NCBI GenBank assembly: GCA_964016885.1 | Contig: OZ024742.1 | Coordinates: 356,176,358 to 356,240,357, forward strand | Reading direction: 5' to 3' | Length of the DNA: 64,000 nucleotides | Source: Eledone cirrhosa | Lineage: Eukaryota; Mollusca; Cephalopoda; Octopoda; Eledonidae | Shown: piece after piece, positions 1-9,095 of the stretch | Layout: each line of letters opens with the position of its first letter | Numbering within the stretch: position 1 is the first letter of the stretch | Position numbers and translations under genes: made by a program | The notes under the pieces: model-generated | What the model saw: only the letters and a program-made list of their open reading frames with translations | Database searches by the model: none | What the model was told of the DNA's origin: nothing

Positions 1-1953
1 TCTAATTTTCAACTTTATACTTTGATAATACACATTTTCTTTCTTTCACATCAATTTTAAATATATATTGCATTTTATACCAAATATTGTAGCTTTATAC
101 ACACATATGCACATACACACACAAACACATACACATATCTATATACACAGATCTGCCCATCCCTCTCTCTATCTATATATATATATACACACATATAGAC
201 ACATACACCCATGAATGTCTGTGTGTGTGTATTTTTATATGTGGAAGTGGTATGTTTATATCTATAAACAGGGATGTTCTATGACTAAAATGAACAAAAG
301 GGGTTTAACTGCTTTAGATAAATCAATATAAAAGTTACATCTGCGATAGATAAATATGTTTTTAACTTGCTGGAGAATACCATAACATCAGATGAGTCAA
401 GTTATAGCCTGGTTTATTCTTGGTTATAACCAATTCTGTGGATTATTTGCCTTCATGTATTACATATCTATATTCTACACTAAGTTACAAATTTATGTCA
501 TAAATTTCCCCTAAAATTCTGAAACCTTTTGTCCTTGAGAAATCAGTATATAACCAGAATAATTTGCCTACCATAGAAGACTTATTTTATTTTAATATGG
601 GTAACAAAAAATAGCTTTATGAAAAAGATCAAACACTGGCAAAGAATTAAAAGTAGCATATTTATGTGCTAATATTGTAGCCAATGTATTTTTTATGCTT
701 GAAACACATTCATTTGTGATCAATTGCTGGCTTTTGAGTTACGATTTATTTTTTGCCATGTTGTACAGCATTGATTGATCAGATCTTCAGTATCTTTTAT
801 TAGTCGACAGCATAAATTCTGCACCAAGTGACTTGTTTCATAGTTGCACTTATTTGCCAAGAGAGATGTGTTGTTTTATAGATACTTAATCCCAACAGTA
901 AAGAGAAGTATTCTTATCAAGATTTTATTCAGCAATCCTGATGAAAACAATATTGCTTCTACAATCTCTGGGGCTGGATACTTGCTTCAAACCACCATCC
1001 TCTTCTAATCAATGTAGATCTGTCAGTAGAGCTTTTGACATGCAAATCACAGCAAATAGATTCAATCTCTGTGGTTTGATATTTGATTGATTCTGTCAAA
1101 GCTTAAAGAACTGAGAAAATTCTAGTATTGAATCTCAAATGGATATTAAATATGACATGTCTAAAGCTGTATAACAATGTTCATCATTGAACTTCTTGTA
1201 ATATTAAATAGTTTTGTGGTGACAGTGTTGTTAGACATTGTATATGGTATTTACTAAACTACTACTGTGGTTTTAGTAGTTCACATCACATGAATATTAT
1301 AGTAAAACAGTTAACAAAGTTAGTCAAATAGAAACTTATAAAAAATTAAAATCAAAACAAACATATTTCCTAACCAATATATCCAAAGATCAACAGGATT
1401 GGTTTTTTTTATATATTTTCCAATTAACAAAACATTGCCTGAATTAAAATCGATCAAACAAATATATATCATGAAACTACAGCTATAATAGCAAATTAAA
1501 ACAAAATGTCTATTATGTAAATTTTGCCACATCCATTCTGCATCAATTAAAATATTACAAAGCAACTATTTAATATGAAATCCATCAATAGGACTGAGGG
1601 GAAGTGTCTCAGTGGAGCATTCTACATATTAAATACACATATGAAATATGGATTTACTGTGCAGAATTGCCCTCTTGGGATTCTTTCCCTTGGTTCTATT
1701 GTGGATATTCACTACTTTCTTTATATTTCTATAAATACTGAACACTTCTGAATATTTCTTAGTACAATTTTTCAATGAGAAGGTCTAATAGAGATGAAAT
1801 ATGTCAGTTGAATTCACCAGAACCACTCCAAGCTGCATTGCTTTTGTTTCCCAAAACTTTCATTTCAATGTTATCAAAGGGATTATCTCCATTAGTTCTT
1901 TTCTCTGAATTTGAACACAGGGGAGATTCTTTCTACACTTACCATTCATAAAA
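1..1953. other. AT-rich non-coding DNA, no gene seen
   Basis: No open frame with recognisable protein similarity occurs here on either strand. The stretch holds short (CA)n/(TA)n tracts near 100-220 and otherwise looks like unique AT-rich intergenic or intronic DNA. Confidence 0.6.
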
Positions 1954-2130
1954 GGGCGGTGGTTTGGCAGTATCGGTAGAGCATCAGACACCATGTTTTG
2001 CAGCATAGTTATGGCCCTTTGCGTTCAAATCCGCCGAGGTTAACTTTGCCTTTCATCCTTACGAGGTCGATAAAATAAAGTACCAGTGATGCACTGGGGT
2101 AATCGCTGGCCTTGTGCCAAAAGTAGAAAC
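1954..2130 (+). mobile_element. SINE-1 (tRNA-derived), copy 1 of a tandem pair
   Basis: A tRNA-like head with an A-box-like segment (around TGGCAGTATCGGTAGAG) and a B-box-like segment (GTTCAAATCC) is followed by the conserved body (GGTCGATAAAATAAAGTACC) and the 3' end (CTTGTGCCAAAAGTAGAAA). This is the dominant SINE of the window, with more than a dozen full or partial copies. RNA polymerase III would be expected to transcribe an intact copy. The family name is not verified; I call it SINE-1. Confidence 0.85.
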
Positions 2131-2134
2131 TCTC

Positions 2135-2325
2135 AGGGCGGTGGATTGGCAGTATCGGTAGAGGGTCAGATGCCATGCTTTGCAGCAAAGAGTTACGGCC
2201 CTTTATGGTCTGAGTTCAAATCCTGCCGAGGTTAACTTTGCCTTTCATCCTTACGGGGTCAATAAAACAAAGTACCAGTAACTCACTGGGATAATTGCTG
2301 GCTTGTGCCAAAAGTAGAAATAATT
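2135..2325 (+). mobile_element. SINE-1, copy 2 of a tandem pair
   Basis: This is a second full-length SINE-1 in the same orientation, starting four bases after the first copy ends. It keeps the tRNA-like head, the B-box-like segment and the 3' AAAAGTAGAAA end. Sequence differences between the two copies (for example in the head and at the AATAAAACAAAG segment) suggest separate insertion rather than a very recent duplication. Confidence 0.85.
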
Positions 2326-2389
2326 ATCATTCATAATTTTAGTTAATGAAAGTTTTTAGCTCACTTTTTGTCAATGTGAAACACTACAA

Positions 2390-2460
2390 TCAACATCATC
2401 ATCATGTCTGCTTTTCCATACTTGCGTGGGATAGACGGGTCCTTCTCAGCATGACATCTC
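2390..2460 (-). mobile_element. LINE family D 3'-tail fragment
   Basis: The segment opens with (ATC)n and then resembles the start of the 3713-4046 and 46787-47066 elements. It is read as the 3' end of an RTE-like LINE lying on the minus strand, truncated after about 70 bp. Confidence 0.5.
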
Positions 2461-2790
2461 TATACTTGTATTTAATATAAAAACATTAGAATACTGGAAA
2501 TCATAATGGTATTGAGATATGTAGTAACATTGTGGTAAATATGGGGTTCACTGGTTCCATTGCCGACTGGATCAAAATCCTAGAATACTAGGAACTATTA
2601 AATAACTATTTCTTTCCAGTCTGTGACATTTGAGATGTTTGGTAGAGCTGGGTTGCTAACAGTGAATTTCTTGTCATTATAGGAGAATCACCTTACTGAA
2701 GTGCTAGATAATGCCCTGAGTGTACTTGGTTATTTCAGAGCATTAGAAACATGTTTTGGTCTATCTTGTTTATACTCCTAGTTTGTTTTC

Positions 2791-2866
2791 ATTTAAATTT
2801 GATATATAATATTGCTTCTCTGAGAGATGTCTTTCATTGTGATGTTTGGGCATTAGAGACTAAATA

Positions 2867-2870
<4 letters not shown>
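2791..2870 (+). repeat. Dispersed repeat ending at a (TA)n tract, copy 1
   Basis: About 80 bp matches 58051-58130 in the same orientation. In both places the repeat runs straight into a (TA)n tract. The class is unknown. Confidence 0.55.
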
Positions 2871-2898
<28 letters not shown>

Positions 2899-3139
2899 CA
2901 AGGGGAAGTTTAGTAAAATCGAAGTTTTGGCTGTGGCCAAGCTAACGATATACATCTAGGAATGTGGAGCAAAGCACTCAATAAGATTGTACACTTTAGA
3001 GTAATAACATACGTTTAGACACCTTCACAAATTGAAAATTGCAGCAGATAAGCCTAGCCACATAATACCAAATCAACGAAGAAACCAATCAGGTTAGACA
3101 ACTTACCTGCACCAAATCGAACGATATTATGCAATACGT

Positions 3140-3190
<51 letters not shown>

Positions 3191-3200
3191 AAGCCTCTGT
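2871..3200. repeat. (TA)n microsatellites around an unassigned stretch
   Basis: Pure TA tracts lie near 2872-2900 and 3143-3183. The sequence between them contains no recognised gene. Confidence 0.7.
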
Positions 3201-3465
3201 GAGCCACTTTTTTTAAGTAAAAAGAAATTCAAACAAACTGGTGCGAAAGCTGATGTGCTTATTCACGTGACTGCATCAACCAACTAAACTTCACTCATAT
3301 ATAAAAAAACAACCTGAGCCCCCCCTTGTTTGAAGAACTTTGTAACGCGAACTGGCGCGAAATTAATTATACTTATTCACCAACCAATCAAATTACTTCT
3401 CTAAAAACCTGGCATTTCGAGCCACTTTTTTCCATATAAAACAAGTAACATTCAAAGACCAACCA

Positions 3466-3715
3466 GATGTGAGTAGAACCACAGACCCTCCATCTCAACT
3501 CTACTTTTGAAAACCATAAGAACTGCGAAACCAGTAAAGAAGCCAAATAAATATATATATTTAAAAAAACAGAGGCCAGTTGCATTTTCGATTTCATCTT
3601 TTTTCCTTATACTTTCACTCGTGTAGGACACCTCGATTATTTTTCATTTTGTTAAAAAAAACCTCACTTCCTAATATATATATATATTTATATTTATATA
3701 TATATATATAATCAT
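3466..3715 (+). repeat. Unclassified dispersed repeat, copy 1
   Basis: About 215 bp (to around 3680) matches 15338-15560 in the same orientation, including a run containing CACAGACCCTCCATCTCAAC and a 3' part ending in CCTCAC then (TA)n. Neither copy has a coding frame or an obvious terminal inverted repeat. The remaining bases are a TA/TATTTA tract. Confidence 0.65.
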
Positions 3716-4037
3716 CATCATCATCATCACCATTATTCCGTTTTTCCCTGCTTGCAAGGGTGGGACAGGTCCTATTCAGCATCTCTCCACTTGTCGCGGT
3801 CCTTCATCATCTCCTCCGTGAGCTTCAATGATCTGAGGTCTGCTCTCACCACCTGCGCCCATGTTTTTCGTGGTTTTCCTCTACTGCGTCTTCCTCTACT
3901 GCATCTTCCTCTACTGCATTTTCCCTCTACTGGGATTTTTTTGCACTTCTATACCCAACGGTCATCCTCCATGCGCATCACATGTCCATACCATCTCAGT
4001 CTTCTCTCTCGCACACCACAACTTATCCCTCTTATAC

Positions 4038-4046
<9 letters not shown>
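3713..4046 (-). pseudogene. RTE-like LINE, family D, C-terminal fragment and 3' tail
   Basis: Read on the minus strand, the segment encodes the C-terminal region typical of RTE-like LINE polyproteins: an RxxWYGHVxRM-like stretch, a basic Ser/Arg/Gly-rich stretch, a GKPRKTWxxVVxxDL-like motif and an RDKW motif. It then ends in a (GAT)n tail (seen as ATC repeats at the start of the plus strand). The basic stretch is expanded by four near-identical 15-bp units at about 3875-3935. Stops interrupt the frame, and RT and endonuclease are absent, so this is a dead 5'-truncated copy. Confidence 0.6.
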
Positions 4047-4093
<47 letters not shown>

Positions 4094-4098
4094 TACAT
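4039..4098 (+). repeat. (CT)n microsatellite
   Basis: A nearly pure CT tract with a few TA interruptions abuts the 5' truncation point of the family D LINE fragment. Confidence 0.9.
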
Positions 4099-4199
4099 AA
4101 CATTTTCTTATCTGCATGCATCTGCTCACACTGGTATTTGTACATATCACACCTTCTCCTTTATTATCAAAAGTAAAACCGAGGATACTTTGTGACCTG

Positions 4200-4735
4200 A
4201 ACTGCTTGTAGTATATCTTAAAGTAGTCTTTGACAGACCTTCACTTGCATTACAATTTACCAGATAGATTCTACAGTTATTCAGATTCACACCAACTGAC
4301 AAGCATGAAGTCCACATCTATTCACTGATATATATGGAATTAACAACTAAGAAGTTTTCTTTTCAAATTCAGTACTGGTCAGCACTTTTCAAACAATTCA
4401 AATACTCTTCCTCTATGTTCACTTGATAATTATTCTATTATGTTCATTCCATGTCTTGTATTGTAACTGATGCGAAGATTTCAACTGAAACTCCATGGAC
4501 TTAACCTAATCCTAAACAAGAATACATTTATATAATTCGCTGCATTCATCTATTCTTGACTGAAAATTCTAAGAAAATTTTAAATGTCCTTATTCTTATG
4601 TTTGAAAAGGCAAATACATAGAAATCTGCAAAGGCCAAGTGTATTATATGCTAGATATGTATTAAATAAAACAAATTTCATTAATTATTTCTTCAAATAA
4701 ATTTTTATAAAAAGCACAGTACCATTTTGATATGA
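4200..4735. other. AT-rich non-coding DNA
   Basis: No coding frame or recognised repeat was seen. Confidence 0.5.
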
Positions 4736-4739
4736 ATCT

Positions 4740-4935
4740 GTGAGTGTGTGTGAATGGTCACACACACACACATATATTTATACAAGTGTGTGTGTATGTA
4801 TACATATATATGTATGTATATATGAGTGTGTGTATATATATATATACACATACATATATGTGTATGTATATACACATGTATGTATGTATATACACGTGTA
4901 TATATGTATATACACGTGTATACACACACACACAT

Positions 4936-4980
<45 letters not shown>
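4740..4980. repeat. Compound (TG/CA)n-(TA)n microsatellite
   Basis: The tract alternates TG, CA, TATG and TA dinucleotides and ends in a pure TA run. Apparent open frames here read only as Tyr-Ile/Cys-Val-His repeats and are not genes. Confidence 0.95.
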
Positions 4981-4982
<2 letters not shown>

Positions 4983-5119
4983 CCATTTGTATATATTTCT
5001 CCTTGGAGCAAGTAGAGCCAATTTCCTGTTGAATCTCTTCCATACCATTATAGTTGAACTCCTTTCCAATAAAGTTAGTATAGCATGGCTCTAGCTGAGA
5101 GGCAAGCTTCTCTACTTCA

Positions 5120-5460
5120 CTAAGCATTGTCACTCTCACACTCTCACCCTCTTCTTCTCTCTCACACTTCCCTCTCTTCATCTATCACATACTCTTTTCA
5201 TATGTAGCTCTTTCCCTCTTTATCTCCTCACAAGCCTTTCATTTTTACTCTCTTGCTTTCTTTCTTGCCTCTCTCTCTCTCTATCTATCAATCCCCTTTT
5301 CTCTCTATCCCTCTCTCTTGCTCCCGACTCTATCTCACTTCCCCCTTCTCTCTCCCCCCGCCCCTTATATCTATACCTCATTTCCCCTTCTACCCCCCCC
5401 TTATCCCTCTTCTCTATCTCTCTCCCCATCTACCCCTCTCTCTCTCATTATCGATCTGTT
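5120..5460. repeat. Pyrimidine-rich (CT)n/CCCTCT low-complexity tract
   Basis: The plus strand is almost entirely C and T, with CTCTCT, CCCTT and TCCC runs. No gene is supported. Confidence 0.85.
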
Positions 5461-5576
5461 ATAGCTATGTTAATATCCACCTTCCTCTCTTTCAATATTT
5501 TCTCTACTCTGTTCCATCTCTTTGCTGACATGTCCATCTCTTTGCTGACATGTCACTTTTTTCTGTTTACAGACAC

Positions 5577-5617
5577 GTGCACACACACCACACCACACCG
5601 CGTCGCGCACACACACA

Positions 5618-5693
<76 letters not shown>

Positions 5694-5703
5694 ACGCACA
5701 CAC
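5577..5703 (+). repeat. (AC)n microsatellite
   Basis: A nearly pure AC repeat, longest at about 5620-5690, bounded by CACCACAC variants. Confidence 0.97.
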
Positions 5704-5824
5704 TTTATTTGCATTTCACAATGCTCTGTTTTTTCTTTCTTTATATAATTTTCTTTCTATTTTTATTCAGTCTTTATCTAATTTTCCCCAGCATATTTCT
5801 TTCATCGTTTCTCAATCCCTCTCA

Positions 5825-6095
5825 ATTACCCATCTCTATAACCCTCCATTACCCCTCTCTATAACCCTCCATTACCTCTCTCAATCCCTCTCTATTATCT
5901 CTCTCAATCCTCCTCCATTACCTCTCTCAATCCCCCTCCATTACCTCTCTCAATCTCTCTCAATCCCCTTCCATTACCTCTCTCAATCTCTCTCAATCCC
6001 CTTCCATTACCTCACTCAATCCCCCTCCATTACCTCTCAATCTGTCTCTATACCCCTCCATTACCTCTCTCAATCCTTCTCTATTATCTCTCTCA
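5825..6095 (+). repeat. Minisatellite with CTCCATTACCTCTCTCAATC-type unit
   Basis: Roughly a dozen imperfect units of about 20-24 bp, each combining CCATTACC and CTCTCAATC elements, lie in direct tandem. Units vary by short CT insertions. Confidence 0.85.
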
Positions 6096-6448
6096 ATGAT
6101 ACTTCATACATTCACACAACTAGTGTACACTTGCTGTTATCTCTTGTGTTAATCAATAGGAAGAGATGGAAAACAAAGAAAAACCTAAAGAGAGCCTTAG
6201 TTGTATGTATTTTACTATGATAGTTATTGATGGTATGTAATGTTCACAGCACATCAAGCCAATCGTATGAGTTATTTCACTGAAGCCATCAAACTTTATC
6301 AATAATACTACTTTATCTTGTATTTCAAACAGTAAGTCCTTACCTTACAATCATTCTACTTATGAACTTCTGCAGATACAAACAGTATCATGAAGAAAAG
6401 AAAAATTGTCAGACATTATATTCGCATTTTGGGGGGTTCTTTTGGGCC

Positions 6449-6535
6449 CTGGGTTACTTCTTTTGCAACATATAAAAGGGTTCCGCCTTTTGCAGCATAA
6501 AAAAAGGGTTCCTTCTTTTGCAGTATAAAAACAAG
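6449..6535 (+). repeat. Short tandem repeat, about 30-bp unit, three copies
   Basis: Three direct units carry GGGTTCC/GGGTTAC, CTTTTGCA and TATAAAA elements. The surrounding 6110-6643 stretch holds nothing else I recognise. Confidence 0.7.
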
Positions 6536-6643
6536 TTGGAATCATACCTGTGGTATGCAATACCATTCTGCTTTCGCAGAATTAAAAGAGCACATTTTTC
6601 TTTAACAATTTGTCATTAGTTTTACATTATATAATTCATTATT

Positions 6644-9006
6644 ACAATAAGGTAGATGAAGCAGTCAAGGCCAAGAGACAGGCATGGAAAGAATGGAAGA
6701 ACGGGGGGAGCAGGGTACATTACATAGAGACCAAGAGGGAAGCTAGGCGACAAGTATACTTAGCTAGGAGGGAAGCAGAGGATAGAAAATTCAAGCATGT
6801 TTTACAACGTGAGGACCAGAAACAGGAGGTATTCAAGATTGCGAGGCAGTGTGTCAGAGATAGTTGTGATGTCATTGGAGAGAAGTGTATCCGGAATGAT
6901 AAAGGTGAGCTTGCCCTCACAAGTGCTGAGAAGAAAGATGCATGGAAGAGTCATTATGATAGATTACTAAATGAGGAGAATGCATGGGAAGAAGAGACCC
7001 TACCCCACGTAGACCCTATAGAGGGACCAGCAGTACAAGTCAGCGGCAGCGTAGTAAGTAAGGCAATCAGAGATATGAAGATAGGGAAGGCAACCGGTCC
7101 ATCGGGTATAGCTGCCGAGATGCTGAAGGCATCTGGGTCTGTAGGTCACACTATAACCACACGTATCGTTAACCAGGTAATACTAGAGGGGGCCATACCA
7201 AAAGATTGGTGCAGTAGCATCATTGTCAACTGCTACAAAGGTAAAGGCGATGCACTAGATAGAGGAAACTATAGAGGTATAAAGTTGATGGACCAGGTCA
7301 TGAAAGTAACAGAAAGAGTTATAGCACAGCTGATTAGGAACCGGGTGAATATAGACGAGATGCAATTTGGGTTTGTACCAGGGAAAGGCACCACTGATGC
7401 CCTCTTCCTTGTGAGGCAATTACAGGAAAAGTACCTAGCTAAAAGTAAGCCACTCTACTTGGCATTTGTCGACCTTGAGAAAGCCTTTGACAGAGTTCCA
7501 CGTGCAGTAATCTGGTGGGCTCTTAGAAAACTAGGAGTAGATGAATGGCTTGTTAAAGCGGTACAAGCCATGTATAGGGGAGCAGTCAGCAAAGTTAGGA
7601 TTGGCAATGAGTATAGCGAGGAATTTAGCGTACAGGTTGGGGTCCACCAGGGCTCTGTTCTTAGCCCTCTCCTGTTCATCATAGTCCTGCAGGCAATAAC
7701 GGAGGAGTTTAAGACCGGATGCCCATGGGAACTCCTGTATGCTGATGACCTCGCACTCATAGCTGAATCTATGGTAGAACTAGAGAATAAATTCCAAACC
7801 TGGAAGCAGGGACTAGAGAGAAAGGGCCTCAAAGTCAACATGACAAAGACTAAGGTCCTTATAAGTAGACGAGAAAACAGAACCCAGATCCCCTCAGGGA
7901 AATGGCCTTGCTCAGTATGTAGGAAAGGTGTAGGTAGGAACTCCATTCTCTGCCCCAAATGCAAACAATGGGTACACAAGAGATGTAGCGGGATCTCAGG
8001 AAGCTTAATTAAGAATGTAGGATTCACATGCAGCAGCTGTGCTGAAACAGCAAGCAAACAGCCACAGGAAACAAGTACCACCAATCTCTGGGAGGGCCCT
8101 GTAGAAACAGTAGACAGCTTCTGCTACCTAGGTGACCGAATTAGCAACGGAGGTGGGTGCTCAGAAAGTACAATAACTAGGGTAAGAACGGGATGGAAGA
8201 AGTTTAGGGAACTACTACCACTGCTAGCTGCAAAAGGCTTCTCCCTCAGAATGAAAGGCAGACTGTATGATGCGTGTATCCGAACAGCGATGTTGCATGG
8301 TAGTGAGACCTGGGCGCTGAAGGTGGAAGACTTACGTAGATTAGAGAGAAACGAAGCCTGCATGCTCCGATGGATGTGTAACAGTAATATACGTGAACGA
8401 CAAAGCATAAAGGAATTGAGAGAGAGACTGAACATAAGAGGAATCAAATGCTGCGTGCAGGAGAGGCGGTTACGCTGGTATGGACATGTGATGCGTATGA
8501 AGGATGACAGCTGCATAAAAAGGTGCAGAGCACTAGAAGTTGATGGAAACCGCGGAGTGGGGAGACCCAAGATGACTTGGGATGAGGTGATAAAAGCTGA
8601 CCTTACCCAACTACACCTCTCAAAGTCAATGACACACGACCGTGACTTCTGGCGTCACGCAGTAATACAGGGTACCCGACCTCCCATGGGTACATGCTGA
8701 AGCATATAAACAATATGCCCCCACTCCCCCCACCGCAAGGTGGTCGTGGAGGTGCCATGGCAAAAAAGCACCCAGCCCACACTGTAAAGTGGACGTGTAG
8801 GCGCCACGAAAAAGCACCCAGCACTCACTGTAAATGAGGTTGGTGTTAGGAAGGGCATCCAGCTGTAGAAATCAAGCCAGATCAGTTCCTGTATGAGCAA
8901 GGCATGGTCAGCCGACCAGACACTGCCCACAACAGGACAACCCGTCTAACCCATGCTAGCGTGGAAGAACGGACGTAAAACGGTGATGATGATGATGATG
9001 ATGATG
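6644..9006 (+). mobile_element. RTE-like LINE, family A, 5'-truncated copy 1
   Basis: The copy begins inside the polyprotein, at the point corresponding to about 41229 of the longer family A copy. It has an uninterrupted frame to 8700, a 3' untranslated region of about 300 bp and a (GAT)n tail. The 3' UTR contains the shared LINE/SINE tail (TGTAAATGAGGTTGGTGTTA and the CCATGCTAGCGTGGAAGAAC end). The flanks share only a short TATATAATTC motif, so no target duplication can be claimed. The open frame argues for a young insertion. The endonuclease domain is missing, so the copy could not move itself. Confidence 0.9.
6646..8700 (+). CDS. LINE reverse transcriptase ORF (5'-truncated, 685 codons, no internal stop)
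   Basis: This is the RT and C-terminal part of an RTE-like polyprotein that would prime reverse transcription of LINE RNA at a nicked chromosomal target. An open frame from 6610 includes unrelated flank, and homology starts at 6646. In order it shows a basic charged linker; RT block A (AFVDLEKAFDRVP, about 7466-7504); the GVHQGSVLSPLLF block; the YADD catalytic box (7738-7749); and a Cys4-His-Cys3 finger (7909-8040: CxxC, CPKC, HKRC, CSSC) resembling a PHD finger. The C-terminal RRLRWYGHVMRM and GRPKMTW-D motifs close it. No promoter or native start remains, so expression is doubtful. It is unlikely to be a host gene because the same protein recurs in several broken copies here. Confidence 0.88.
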   Translation, partial: NKVDEAVKAKRQAWKEWKNGGSRVHYIETKREARRQVYLARREAEDRKFKHVLQREDQKQEVFKIARQCVRDSCDVIGEKCIRNDKGELALTSAEKKDAWKSHYDRLLNEENAWEEETLPHVDPIEGPAVQVSGSVVSKAIRDMKIGKATGPSGIAAEMLKASGSVGHTITTRIVNQVILEGAIPKDWCSSIIVNCYKGKGDALDRGNYRGIKLMDQVMKVTERVIAQLIRNRVNIDEMQFGFVPGKGTTDALFLVRQLQEKYLAKSKPLYLAFVDLEKAFDRVPRAVIWWALRKLGVDEWLVKAVQAMYRGAVSKVRIGNEYSEEFSVQVGVHQGSVLSPLLFIIVLQAITEEFKTGCPWELLYADDLALIAESMVELENKFQTWKQGLERKGLKVNMTKTKVLISRRENRTQIPSGKWPCSVCRKGVGRNSILCPKCKQWVHKRCSGISGSLIKNVGFTCSSCAETASKQPQETSTTNLWEGPVETVDSFCYLGDRISNGGGCSESTITRVRTGWKKFRELLPLLAAKGFSLRMKGRLYDACIRTAMLHGSETWALKVEDLRRLERNEACMLRWMCNSNIRERQSIKELRERLNIRGIKCCVQERRLRWYGHVMRMKDDSCIKRCRALEVDGNRGVGRPKMTWDEVIKADLTQLHLSKSMTHDRDFWRHAVIQGTRPPMGTC

Positions 9007-9026
9007 TTATATATAATTCTATATAC

Positions 9027-9065
<39 letters not shown>

Positions 9066-9095
9066 CATGTTATAAATACGTTTATTTACTATATA
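9007..9095. repeat. (TA)n spacer between two LINE 3' ends
   Basis: A TA-rich stretch separates the (GAT)n tail of the plus-strand family A LINE from the (ATC)n tail of the minus-strand family B LINE. Confidence 0.8.

Noticed and set aside
4705..5181. 158-codon minus-strand frame and overlapping plus-strand frames
   Set aside because: They are Tyr-Ile and Cys-Val-His repeats produced by dinucleotide microsatellites on all frames.
5467..5864. Frames rich in His-Thr or Cys-Val
   Set aside because: Translation of an (AC)n microsatellite; no protein family fits.
7455..8570. Long minus-strand frames opposite the LINE A RT
   Set aside because: They are antisense shadows of a conserved coding strand. 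The same shadows recur opposite every LINE copy.
6644..9006. Target site duplication around the LINE A copy
   Set aside because: Only a short TATATAATTC similarity occurs in AT-rich flanks, which is not convincing.
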